From contig NZ_RZIS01000007.1 in NCBI RefSeq assembly GCF_005281835.1, positions 62,001 to 126,000 on the forward strand: a DNA stretch of 64,000 nt, in the 5' to 3' direction. Under the pieces are notes generated by a model. The model saw nothing but the letters and a program-made list of their open reading frames with translations. It had not been told where the DNA came from and did not search any database. The stretch comes from Vibrio profundi (GTDB lineage: Bacteria > Pseudomonadota > Gammaproteobacteria > Enterobacterales > Vibrionaceae). This document shows positions 7,679 to 15,710 of the stretch, piece after piece. Both the position numbers and the translations under genes were made by a program. How positions within the stretch are numbered: position 1 is the stretch's first letter; each line of letters begins with the position of its first letter.

Positions 7679-8302
7679 TTAGCTTTGAAGTGGGGTTATG
7701 GTGTAGGTGCAGCGGCGCTCGCCGGCAATTATGTGTTCAGCTCGAGCGATGTCGCATTCATCTTTTAATAACTCTTTGAATACGTTGAGCTCCGACTGAC
7801 ATAGGCTAGGGCAGCGAGTTGCAGCTTTGCAAATCGGACAGTGATTCTCGATCAAGACGAAGTGGTCAGTTTCATGGATAAGCTCGGCCATGTAGCCTTC
7901 ATCTTCGCGAAGCTGAGTTAAAGTTTGTAGCTTGGATTTCAGATCTAAACTGTTTTCTAGTGCAGAGCGATATTGCTGAAGTGTGGTGGCTTCACGCTCG
8001 GCTGTGACCTTGGCTAAGCCTTCTTTACCGAATAAATTTTGAACCGCATCGATGACTTGAATCGTCAGTTCACCATGACGATCCGCAAATTGAGCGTGGC
8101 CATGAGGCGTGAGAGACCAATGACGAGTAGGGCGACCGACTTTGACTTTGACATCATGAAACGCAAGCACGCCGTCATCTTCTAAGCTTTGTAAGTGCTG
8201 GCGTGCCCCCATAGTTGTCATACCGAATTCTTCTGACAATTGCTTAGCCGTGACTGCACCATGGCGTTTAATCGTATTTAAGATGCGATCGCTTGTTTTC
8301 AT
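7679..8302 (-). CDS. SufR-like winged-helix regulator with an Fe-S type cysteine cluster
   Basis: A 207-residue transcription factor. The N-terminal helix-turn-helix (DRILNTIKRHGAVTAKQL to about 60, with the wing VGRPTRHWSLT) is of the ArsR/DeoR-like type seen in SufR. The C-terminal domain holds six Cys (155, 158, 164, 168, 183, 198); C155-x12-C168-x14-C183-x14-C198 is nearly the spacing of SufR [4Fe-4S] regulators. No suf genes are adjacent, so the target is unknown. It is a single gene next to glpX. Confidence 0.78.
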   Translation of the reverse strand: MKTSDRILNTIKRHGAVTAKQLSEEFGMTTMGARQHLQSLEDDGVLAFHDVKVKVGRPTRHWSLTPHGHAQFADRHGELTIQVIDAVQNLFGKEGLAKVTAEREATTLQQYRSALENSLDLKSKLQTLTQLREDEGYMAELIHETDHFVLIENHCPICKAATRCPSLCQSELNVFKELLKDECDIARAEHIIAGERRCTYTITPLQS

Positions 8303-8401
8303 GTTATCCCTACCTTGATTATCTTATCTATTATGAGGCAAGGCGTTTATAAAGCAAACCATTTACTATATGAAAGCGTTATCCTTGCAGAGGTGAGATA
8401 C

Positions 8402-8428
8402 AAAAAAGGCTGATATCACTATCAGCCT
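8402..8428 (-). terminator. Terminator of glpX
   Basis: AGGCTGATA-TCAC-TATCAGCCT; on the minus strand followed by TTTTTTG. Confidence 0.88.
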
Positions 8429-8450
8429 GTTGATGTCTAATTATGTCACT

Positions 8451-9458
8451 TTAAAGAATGTGTCCGATCACTTCTGGATCTTTACGCTCTAAGTAGTGAA
8501 TCGACTTGATACGACGAATGGTGCGGCAACGTCCACGGATCAACAGAGTTTCCGTAGTTGCGATATTGCCTTGACGAGTGATACCTTCTAGTAGGTCACC
8601 TTTGGTAATCCCTGTCGCAGAGAACACAACGTTGTCGCTGCGTGCCATGTCTTCCATCTTCAATACGATGCCTGCAGTTACGCCCATTTCAGCGCAGCGT
8701 TCTAGCTCAAGTTCGCCGTGCTTACGGTTTTCTTCGGTATCACCTTTTACTTCATGGCGAGGTAATAAGCGCCCGTGCATGTCACCATCAAGTGCGCGAA
8801 TAACTGCAGCAGACACAACACCTTCAGGAGCGCCACCAATGCAGTACATGACATCTACTTCGCTGTCAGGCATACAAGTGAGAATGGAAGCTGCGACATC
8901 TCCATCTGGCACTGCGAATACACGCACGCCCATCGATTGCATTTGAGCAATCACTTGGTCGTGACGAGGCTTCGCTAACGTAGTGACAACTAAGGTATCC
9001 AGTGTTTTCCCTAGTGCCTTCGCGATGTTTTCTAGGTTTTCTTTCAGTGGCAGTGCTAAGTCGATCGCCCCTTTTGCGCCTGGGCCTACCACTAGCTTTT
9101 CCATGTACATGTCAGGTGCTTTAAGGAAGCTGCCTTTTTCACCAGCGGCTAATACAGCAAGCGCATTGGATTGGCCCATTGCTGTCATGCGAGTCCCTTC
9201 AATTGGATCAACGGCAATGTCTACGGCATCGCCGCCAACACCGACATTTTCACCGATGTATAGCATAGGTGCATCATCGATTTCGCCTTCACCAATAACA
9301 ATCTCTCCGCTGATTTCTGTTTTGTTTAACAGGCTACGCATCACTTCAACTGCAGCGCCATCGGCTGCGTTTTTATCACCACGGCCAAGCCATTTATAAC
9401 CGGCCAGTGCTGCACCTTCAGTGACACGAGAAAATGCCATTGCTAAATCGCGTTTCAT
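8451..9458 (-). CDS. glpX: Class II fructose-1,6-bisphosphatase
   Basis: Hydrolyses fructose-1,6-bisphosphate in gluconeogenesis. Metal and substrate motifs of the GlpX family are visible: GEGEIDDAPMLYIGE, DPIEGTRMT and GGAPEGVVSAA. I start at ATG 9458 (MKRDLAMAFSRVTEGAAL), preceded by GGAG, which gives 335 residues, the family length; upstream in-frame codons to 9512 do not resemble the family. It is divergent from zapB, as in other vibrios. With pfkA nearby, both directions of the fructose-phosphate step are encoded in this stretch. Confidence 0.97.
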   Translation of the reverse strand: MKRDLAMAFSRVTEGAALAGYKWLGRGDKNAADGAAVEVMRSLLNKTEISGEIVIGEGEIDDAPMLYIGENVGVGGDAVDIAVDPIEGTRMTAMGQSNALAVLAAGEKGSFLKAPDMYMEKLVVGPGAKGAIDLALPLKENLENIAKALGKTLDTLVVTTLAKPRHDQVIAQMQSMGVRVFAVPDGDVAASILTCMPDSEVDVMYCIGGAPEGVVSAAVIRALDGDMHGRLLPRHEVKGDTEENRKHGELELERCAEMGVTAGIVLKMEDMARSDNVVFSATGITKGDLLEGITRQGNIATTETLLIRGRCRTIRRIKSIHYLERKDPEVIGHIL

Positions 9459-9779
9459 GCGGACTCCAAAATATTCAAAAGGGGAATAGAAATTTCGCGC
9501 GGATTTTACCATATCACAAAGGAAACGTTTGCTTTTTTACATGGGCGCTATTGTGGCGGATCAATGTGGTGGCCGATTTGCTAAATATTCACCCGACTAA
9601 TTAATAAGCGTGAGATTTGACCTTAACGAAAGTCAATCTTAGGTCAATTGCGATGTTTTTTTAGCCGAATGACGCAAAATATACAATATAGAGAGTGTTT
9701 ATCCGCGCCGTGCTGAGTAGAATGGGGAAATATAGTGGAGTAACCTTCAACTCAACCGGACAATTAAAGGTAGGCTAAG
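9459..9779. other. glpX-zapB divergent promoter region (321 bases)
   Basis: No gene is seen. It contains an inverted repeat, TTGACCT at 9617-9623 and AGGTCAA at 9641-9647, separated by 17 bases with a related AGTCAA at 9631-9636 between them. It could be an operator or a -35 coincidence. The zapB ribosome binding site (AAAGGTAGG) ends the region. Confidence 0.45.
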
Positions 9780-10022
9780 ATGTCTTTTGAAGTACTAGAG
9801 CAACTAGAAGCAAAAATTCAAACAGCAGTAGATACAATTGCACTTCTTCAAATGGAAGTGGAAGAGCTTAAAGAAGAAAAAGAACAACTTGCGTCTGAAG
9901 CGAACGAGCTAAAAGCAAACCGCGAAGAGCTTGAGCAAAAAGCACAACAAATGCAGCAAGAGCACGCAGCATGGCAAGATCGCATCCGTAACCTTCTAGG
10001 TAAAATGGATGAAGTAGAGTAA
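9780..10022 (+). CDS. zapB: Cell division protein ZapB
   Basis: An 80-residue, almost entirely coiled-coil protein that bundles at the septal Z-ring through ZapA and links it to the Ter region in E. coli. It begins MSFEVLEQLEAKIQTAVDTI and continues in heptads rich in Glu, Lys and Leu to the end, like E. coli ZapB (81 residues). It is transcribed alone, with a terminator directly after, and divergent from glpX. Confidence 0.95.
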   Translation: MSFEVLEQLEAKIQTAVDTIALLQMEVEELKEEKEQLASEANELKANREELEQKAQQMQQEHAAWQDRIRNLLGKMDEVE

Positions 10023-10039
10023 GTCTACGCCCAGGATTT

Positions 10040-10072
10040 AAAAAGCCCGCTCATTGATAGCGGGCTTTTTTA
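10040..10072 (+). terminator. Terminator of zapB
   Basis: AAAAGCCCGCT-CATTGAT-AGCGGGCTTTT plus further T residues. Confidence 0.92.
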
Positions 10073-10103
10073 TTGATGCGAAATCTGAGTCGGTTACTCG
10101 ACG

Positions 10104-10616
10104 TTAAATGTCGTCTTCTTCCTCGAGCTCTAAATCGATATCGAGTGGCTCTTGAGATAAAATAATGCCGGTATTGTCGGCATACAGGTAATCTTCGGGC
10201 AGAAAAGTAACGCCACCAAAATTAACAGGAACGTCTTTTTCGCCGACACCACTTTGGCTCGCCCCGACAGGAATAGAGGCAAGGGCTTGAATGCCGATGC
10301 TCATGTCTTCTAAATCGTCCACTTCACGCACACAGCCGTAAACGACAATGCCTTCCCATTCGTTTTCTTCGGCGATCGCGGCAATTTCAGCATCGATCAG
10401 CGCTTTACGTAACGAACCACCTCCGTCGATCAACAATACGCGGCCAAGACCATCTTGTTCGACGACTGAGCGGATAAGCGCGTTATCTTCAAAACACTTA
10501 AGCGTCGTGACTTGGCCAGCAAAGGATGCGCTGCCCCCAAAGTTACTAAACATCGGTTCTACGACATCTACTTGATCTAAATAAATATCACACAGTGCTG
10601 AGGTGTTGTATTCCAT
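10104..10616 (-). CDS. rraA: Regulator of RNase E activity RraA
   Basis: Trimeric protein that binds RNase E and inhibits mRNA decay. The start MEYNTSALCDIYLDQVDVVEPMFSNFGG is typical, and LLIDGGGSLRKAL and GVGEKDVPVNFGG match the family core. At 170 residues it is somewhat longer than E. coli RraA (161) because of a very acidic tail ending EEEDDI. It stands downstream of menA on the same strand, the usual rraA-menA-hslUV order. Confidence 0.94.
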   Translation of the reverse strand: MEYNTSALCDIYLDQVDVVEPMFSNFGGSASFAGQVTTLKCFEDNALIRSVVEQDGLGRVLLIDGGGSLRKALIDAEIAAIAEENEWEGIVVYGCVREVDDLEDMSIGIQALASIPVGASQSGVGEKDVPVNFGGVTFLPEDYLYADNTGIILSQEPLDIDLELEEEDDI

Positions 10617-10689
10617 GACGTACCTTTTGGGCTAGGAGCTTAATATTGAGTATATCGGTGGTTAAAACCAATGCAATACTATCCCAGAA

Positions 10690-11607
10690 TTAACTGAGTA
10701 GAGTTTGAGCTACGACAACCCCAGCAAACAATACGTTAGTGATCAAAGAACATTTCACAATCACGGGCATCATAGGGGCAATCTGCGCAGGTTTCACAGT
10801 CTCCCAGACATCTTTACCGTGCTTTGAGACGACGATGATACTGAGCAAGAAAGGCAAACTAATCCATAGTGGTTTACCTTGGATAATCAGGTAAGCAGCA
10901 AAAGAAGCGATGGCAAATCCAAGTAATAAAAAGTGATAGTGCTTGGCTTTACGTTGCCCTAATCGAACTGCCACAGTGCGCTTGCCACATTCGCTGTCGT
11001 TTTCGATGTCGCGCATGTTGTTGATATTGAGCACGGCAACCGCCATTAGCCCACAGCCTAAAGCTGGTAGAAATAGGCTGGCTTCTACATTGCCAGTATG
11101 TAAGAAGTAGGTTCCTGAGACTCCCAGTAGTCCAAAGAAAATAAAGACCGACAAATCTCCCAGCCCAATGTAGCCATATGGTTTATTACCGACGGTATAG
11201 GCGATAGCCGCAATAATCGCGAGCACTCCTAAGCCAATGAAAGCCAAAATACTTTCTATGCTGGTCAGGGCATGAAACACCAAAGTCAGCCCTGCGATCA
11301 TGGTGAAGACTATATTTAGCACAATGGCTTGTTTCATTGTTTTGGCATCGACCGCGCCGGATTGCATTGCACGGACAGGCCCCAAACGTTTGTCGTTGTC
11401 TGTACCTTTAACAGCGTCGCCATAATCATTGGCAAGGTTAGATAGGATCTGTAATAGCGTGGCTGTAATGAATGCCAGTAGGGCAACCGACAGTGAGAAG
11501 TGCCCGGTGGAGAAGGCTAGGCTACTTCCGGTTAAAATGGATACTAGCGCAAGAGGCAAAGTTTTTGGTCGCGCGGCATCGAGCCAAATAAGCAGGGATT
11601 GTTTCAT
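10690..11607 (-). CDS. menA: 1,4-dihydroxy-2-naphthoate polyprenyltransferase
   Basis: Integral membrane UbiA-family enzyme that prenylates dihydroxynaphthoate in menaquinone synthesis. The Asp-rich substrate motif NDYGDAVKGTDND and the second motif NINNMRDIENDSECGKRT are clear, with about eight membrane segments. I use ATG 11607 (MKQSLLIWLDAARPKTLP, 305 residues). ATG 11625 adds six residues; neither has a strong ribosome binding site. It lies between rraA and hslU, separated from the latter by a terminator. Confidence 0.94.
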   Translation of the reverse strand: MKQSLLIWLDAARPKTLPLALVSILTGSSLAFSTGHFSLSVALLAFITATLLQILSNLANDYGDAVKGTDNDKRLGPVRAMQSGAVDAKTMKQAIVLNIVFTMIAGLTLVFHALTSIESILAFIGLGVLAIIAAIAYTVGNKPYGYIGLGDLSVFIFFGLLGVSGTYFLHTGNVEASLFLPALGCGLMAVAVLNINNMRDIENDSECGKRTVAVRLGQRKAKHYHFLLLGFAIASFAAYLIIQGKPLWISLPFLLSIIVVSKHGKDVWETVKPAQIAPMMPVIVKCSLITNVLFAGVVVAQTLLS

Positions 11608-11675
11608 CGGCACACACTGATTCATAAAGTCGGTTTCATAAAGTAAAATCAGTATACGCCCATTTTTTGGCGAAT

Positions 11676-11704
11676 AAAAAGCCCACTGAACAGTGGGCTT
11701 TAAT
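11676..11704 (-). terminator. Terminator of the hslVU operon
   Basis: AAAGCCCACTG-AA-CAGTGGGCTTT; on the minus strand followed by TT and then AT-rich sequence. Confidence 0.85.
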
Positions 11705-11760
11705 TTGGTTAATTAGCTGCAATTTCCTTGAGATAGAGCAACTAGTGTTGATTTTCTGTG

Positions 11761-13095
11761 CTACAGAATGAAGCGGCTTAGGTCTTCGTCTTCAACGAAT
11801 TCACCCAGTTTCGACTTCACGTAACCTGCATCGATGGTCAGCTTGCTGCCGGCTTTATCTGTCGCATCAAATGAAATCTCATCCATTAGACGCTCCATAA
11901 CAGTGTGTAAACGACGAGCACCAATGTTCTCTGTGGTTTCATTGACCTGCCATGCCGCTTCAGCAATTTGAGTGATGCCATCTTCAGTAAACTCAACATC
12001 AACATCTTCGGTTTTCATTAGAGCGATGTATTGTTCAGTTAAAGAGGCTTTCGGCTCTGTAAGGATACGCTTAAAGTCGTGGCTGGAAAGCGCTTCAAGT
12101 TCTACGCGAATTGGTAAACGACCTTGAAGTTCTGGAATAAGATCAGAAGGCTTAGCAACTTGGAAAGCGCCTGATGTCACGAACAAGATGTGATCGGTTT
12201 TCACCATGCCGTGCTTAGTCGATACTGTGCTACCTTCGATCAGTGGCAGCAGGTCGCGTTGAACCCCTTCACGAGAAACATCTGGGCCTGAGCTGTCGCC
12301 ACGCTTACAAATCTTATCGATCTCATCAATGAAGACGATACCGTTGTTTTCAACGTTGTAGATCGCGCTTTCTTTTAGCTCTTCTTGGTTCACAAGCTTA
12401 GCCGCTTCTTCTTCAGTTAGGGCTTTGAATGCATCTTTGATTTTTAGCTTACGCTTTTTCTTTGTATCACCCGCAAGGTTTTGGAACATGCCCTGCAGCT
12501 GGTTAGTCATCTCTTCCATGCCCGGAGGTGCCATGATCTCTACACCCATTTGTGGTGCAGCAACATCCACTTCGATTTCTTTGTCGTCTAGCTTGCCTTC
12601 ACGCAGCTTCTTACGGAAAATTTGGCGAGTGTTAGAAGAAGATTCGTCGGCTTGTTCGTTCTGACCCCAAGCATCACGCGCTGGTGGCAGTAGCGCATCA
12701 AGAATGCGCTCTTCAGCTTGTTCTTCTGCGCGGAATTGTACTTTTTCCATTGCTTGCTGATGAGTCATCTTGATCGCTACGTCAGTCAGATCGCGAATGA
12801 TGGTCTCAACTTCTTTACCTACGTAACCAACTTCGGTGAATTTTGTTGCTTCAACTTTAATGAAAGGTGCATTAGCCAGCTTCGCTAGGCGACGTGCGAT
12901 TTCAGTTTTACCTACACCTGTAGGACCAATCATTAGGATGTTCTTTGGTGATACTTCTACGCGCAGGCTTTCGTCAAGCTGCATACGACGCCAGCGGTTA
13001 CGCAGTGCAATGGCAACAGAACGTTTAGCGTTTTCTTGGCCGATAATGTGACGATTGAGTTCGTGAACAATTTCGCGAGGAGTCATTTCAGACAT
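11761..13095 (-). CDS. hslU: HslU ATPase of the HslVU protease
   Basis: AAA+ unfoldase that feeds substrates to HslV. Walker A (GPTGVGKTEIARRLA) lies near residue 60 and Walker B (GIVFIDEIDKI) near 255; the I-domain between them is charged. The C-terminus ends DEDLSRFIL, the tail that docks into HslV. Length 444 matches E. coli (443). It follows hslV by about 60 bases in one operon and has a terminator downstream. Confidence 0.98.
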   Translation of the reverse strand: MSEMTPREIVHELNRHIIGQENAKRSVAIALRNRWRRMQLDESLRVEVSPKNILMIGPTGVGKTEIARRLAKLANAPFIKVEATKFTEVGYVGKEVETIIRDLTDVAIKMTHQQAMEKVQFRAEEQAEERILDALLPPARDAWGQNEQADESSSNTRQIFRKKLREGKLDDKEIEVDVAAPQMGVEIMAPPGMEEMTNQLQGMFQNLAGDTKKKRKLKIKDAFKALTEEEAAKLVNQEELKESAIYNVENNGIVFIDEIDKICKRGDSSGPDVSREGVQRDLLPLIEGSTVSTKHGMVKTDHILFVTSGAFQVAKPSDLIPELQGRLPIRVELEALSSHDFKRILTEPKASLTEQYIALMKTEDVDVEFTEDGITQIAEAAWQVNETTENIGARRLHTVMERLMDEISFDATDKAGSKLTIDAGYVKSKLGEFVEDEDLSRFIL

Positions 13096-13154
13096 GGTAT
13101 TTCCTTAATTCTTTTAACTTACGGTTGATAGCGCTGTTTGTGGAGTGCGGCTGA

Positions 13155-13703
13155 TTATTCAGGCTTAGGCAGTTCAACAGTGCTTTCGAGTTCTTCAACC
13201 GTATGATGATGGTTCGTGAAGACACAGATATCACCAGCAATGGTTAGGGCTTTTTCTGCGATGTCACGAGCGTCTAAATCTGTGTTGTCTAATAATGCAG
13301 TTGCAGCGGCTTGAGCGAAGTTACCACCAGAGCCAATTGCGATAAGGTCGTTTTCTGGCTGAACCACATCGCCGTTACCAGTGATGATAAGAGAAGCGGT
13401 TTCATCTGCGACTGCTAGCAGAGCTTCTAACTTACGTAGCGCGCGATCGCTGCGCCAATCTTTTGCGAGTTCAACCGCTGCTTTGGTTAAATGACCTTGG
13501 TGCATTTGCAGTTTGCTTTCAAATTTTTCGAATAGCGTGAAAGCATCTGCTGTACCGCCAGCGAAACCTGCCAGTACTTTGTTGTTATATAGGCGGCGAA
13601 CTTTACGGGCGTTGCCTTTCATTACCGTGTTGCCTAGAGATACTTGTCCATCACCCGCGATGACGACTTTATTATTACGGCGTACAGATACAATGGTAGT
13701 CAC
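13155..13703 (-). CDS. hslV: HslV peptidase of the HslVU protease
   Basis: Proteasome-like threonine peptidase. After Met removal the N-terminal catalytic Thr is exposed (MTTIVSVRRN), and the GDGQVSLGNTVMKG and AGFAGGTADAF segments are typical. The start codon is GTG at 13703, with GAGG upstream. There are 182 residues. It is the first gene of hslVU. No sigma-32-type promoter was identified with confidence. Confidence 0.97.
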   Translation of the reverse strand: MTTIVSVRRNNKVVIAGDGQVSLGNTVMKGNARKVRRLYNNKVLAGFAGGTADAFTLFEKFESKLQMHQGHLTKAAVELAKDWRSDRALRKLEALLAVADETASLIITGNGDVVQPENDLIAIGSGGNFAQAAATALLDNTDLDARDIAEKALTIAGDICVFTNHHHTVEELESTVELPKPE

Positions 13704-13789
13704 GAGTAGGGCCTCTTAATGCTTTTTATATTTGGGTATAGGAAGTATATGAGGATAACGCTGGGTAATTTCAAGGGAGCTAAAGCGCA

Positions 13790-13815
13790 GAAAGCCTTCA
13801 TTGCTGAAGGCTTTC
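13790..13815 (-). terminator. Hairpin after ftsN, probable terminator
   Basis: AGAAAGCCTTCA-TTGC-TGAAGGCTTTCT, 12-bp perfect stem between hslV and ftsN; the following T run is weak. Confidence 0.65.
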
Positions 13816-13825
13816 TGGTAAATAT

Positions 13826-14374
13826 TTATTGCGATTCTTTCCAAATTGCACACGGCTCAATTTTCGCACGCTGCAGTTTATGACGATCGCGTTCAGCATC
13901 ACGCTTAAACTTGTATGGGCCAAGAACGACTCGGTACCAACTGCTGTTTTCTTTTTTACGAACTTTGCTGTTGATGCCTTGGAAGGCGATGTCTAATTTA
14001 CGCGCTTCTGCTTGGCTCAGTTTTTTATACGCGCCGCACTGCATGATGTAAGGAATTTCCGAAACTTGTTGTTCCTTCGCTTTCACTTCTACTTGACGAT
14101 TCGGCAATGTTTCCACGTAATCCCATTTTTCTTCAGGGGGCGGTGGAATTGGCTTACTTGGTTTCGGCTTAGGTTTTGGCTTGGTCACTGTGGTTGGCGG
14201 TGGCGGCTCAGGATCGTTGCTGAGCAGATACAGGCCGTAGCCAAATCCGCTTAATAGGAAGACTGCTAAAAGGCCACTACGCCAAGGTTTACGGCGAGGG
14301 GCTTGTTTACTGGTTGTTTTTTTTGTCGGCTTCTTAGGAGCACGACCTCGTCTCACATAATCTCTATTGGCCAC
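13826..14374 (-). CDS. ftsN: Cell division protein FtsN
   Basis: Bitopic divisome protein that triggers septal peptidoglycan synthesis. It begins (M)ANRDYVRRGRAP, with a GTG start as in E. coli, has a basic cytoplasmic tail, a membrane segment at about 33-52, a proline/lysine-rich linker (TVTKPKPKPKPSKP), and a C-terminal SPOR domain (from about 108, MQCGAYKKLSQAEA) that binds denuded glycan. At 182 residues it is much shorter than E. coli FtsN (319), the linker being reduced. It is downstream of cytR, the usual order. Confidence 0.92.
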   Translation of the reverse strand: MANRDYVRRGRAPKKPTKKTTSKQAPRRKPWRSGLLAVFLLSGFGYGLYLLSNDPEPPPPTTVTKPKPKPKPSKPIPPPPEEKWDYVETLPNRQVEVKAKEQQVSEIPYIMQCGAYKKLSQAEARKLDIAFQGINSKVRKKENSSWYRVVLGPYKFKRDAERDRHKLQRAKIEPCAIWKESQ

Positions 14375-14449
14375 AAGACAGTTTCACAATTACGAATACT
14401 GTTCTCATGGTAATCCAGATTGTTCAGATATGACAGTGTAGAAATGGAA

Positions 14450-14471
14450 GCGGCACATCAAAATGTGCCGC
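14450..14471 (-). terminator. Hairpin after cytR
   Basis: GCGGCACAT-CAAA-ATGTGCCGC, a 9-bp perfect stem between cytR and ftsN; no strong T run. Confidence 0.6.
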
Positions 14472-14489
14472 GACAAATAGCGAGTATCG

Positions 14490-15497
14490 TTATTGCATTC
14501 GTGGTGGAGCGGTACTGCCACGGACAACCAGTTCCGTTTCAAGGAGTCGGGAACCTGCTTGAACTTCATTACCTTTTAGCACGTCTAGCATCATCAGCAT
14601 GGCTTGGCGGCCAATCTCGTAACGAGGCTGAGAGATAGTCGTTAACGGAGGATCGCAGTATTGAGCAAATTGAATATCATCAAAGCCAACCACCGATAAA
14701 TCTTGAGGAACGCGCAGGCCGAGCTTCTTCGCTTCTTGGATTGCACCAATCGCCATCGTGTCATTATGACAGAACACTGCGGTCGGTTGCTCTGGTAAGG
14801 CTAACAGCTGGCGAATCGCTTTAGCGCCCGCTTCGAAAGTGAAGTCACCGCCAGTGCAATAGGTAGGGTTCATAGCGATCCCTGCGCGGCGTAAGGCTTG
14901 TTGGTAGCCTTGCTGACGGAACTGACACAGCGCTGCAGTCTTTGGCCCAGAAATCTGGCCGATGCGTTTATGGCCGAGCTGGGTTAAGTAATTCACCGCT
15001 TCAAACGCTGAAGTCAGGTTATCGATATGAACGGTTGGTAGCTCTAACTCTGGTGCAAACTCACACGCCATTACCATAGGCGGTAAGTTTTTTTGTTCTG
15101 GTTTGCTGACATCAAATGGGTGGTCGGTACCCAAAAGCAACATGCCGTCGGCTTGTTTAGTGAAGACTAAGTTCACAAACGAGCTCTCGCGTTTTTTCTG
15201 TTGGCCGCTGTCGCCAAGCAACACTAAGTAGCCATGCTCGACCGCTGCATCTTCAATACCGCGAATGATTTCAGTGAAGTAAGGATCACAAATGTCGGGA
15301 ACAATAGTGACAATGGTTTTGGATTCGTTGCGGCGTAGATTTCTCGCTAACGAGTTTGGTGAGTAGCCAGCTTCGAGTACAGCATCTTCGACACGCTTAC
15401 GTGTAGATGAAGATACTTTTTCTGGATTCATAAGCGCGCGTGAAACTGTCGCTGTCGAAACCCCTGCGAGCTGGGCAACATCCTTCATTGTCGCCAT
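14490..15497 (-). CDS. cytR: LacI-family repressor CytR
   Basis: Regulator of nucleoside uptake and catabolism that works with CRP; in V. cholerae it also influences competence. The N-terminal helix-turn-helix (TMKDVAQLAGVSTATVSRAL) is followed by a periplasmic-binding-type effector domain with IVPDICDPYFTEIIRGIE and PPLTTISQPRYEIG, closely matching E. coli CytR. There are 335 residues. It precedes ftsN and lies downstream of priA. A CRP-like site lies about 165 bases upstream of the start. Confidence 0.95.
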   Translation of the reverse strand: MATMKDVAQLAGVSTATVSRALMNPEKVSSSTRKRVEDAVLEAGYSPNSLARNLRRNESKTIVTIVPDICDPYFTEIIRGIEDAAVEHGYLVLLGDSGQQKKRESSFVNLVFTKQADGMLLLGTDHPFDVSKPEQKNLPPMVMACEFAPELELPTVHIDNLTSAFEAVNYLTQLGHKRIGQISGPKTAALCQFRQQGYQQALRRAGIAMNPTYCTGGDFTFEAGAKAIRQLLALPEQPTAVFCHNDTMAIGAIQEAKKLGLRVPQDLSVVGFDDIQFAQYCDPPLTTISQPRYEIGRQAMLMMLDVLKGNEVQAGSRLLETELVVRGSTAPPRMQ

Positions 15498-15661
15498 AAA
15501 TTGACCTCTTAATTTCCTTGTTATGCCATCGACTGAGGCATTTAATTGTTGTTCTTATTGATAAAACTATGTGAAAACGCGGTTAACACTTTACGCCAGA
15601 AACAGTTTATTCATTTACAGACAGAAAGTTACGGCTAGATTAACAAAAATTGCATTGCTAG

Positions 15662-15677
15662 TGTGAACTCACTCACG
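15662..15677. promoter_or_regulatory. CRP-like site upstream of cytR
   Basis: TGTGA-ACTCAC-TCACG matches TGTGA-N6-TCACA at 9 of 10 core bases. A TTGCATT sequence at 15650-15656, resembling the CytR half-site GTTGCATT, is close by, so joint CRP-CytR autoregulation is plausible. Confidence 0.6.
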
Positions 15678-15710
15678 ATAAATATGAAATATCGATTCAA
15701 TGTGAACAAC

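Noticed and set aside
8983..9399. 138-residue plus-strand open frame opposite glpX
   Set aside because: Low-complexity Ser/Pro-rich translation typical of an antisense shadow of a conserved gene.
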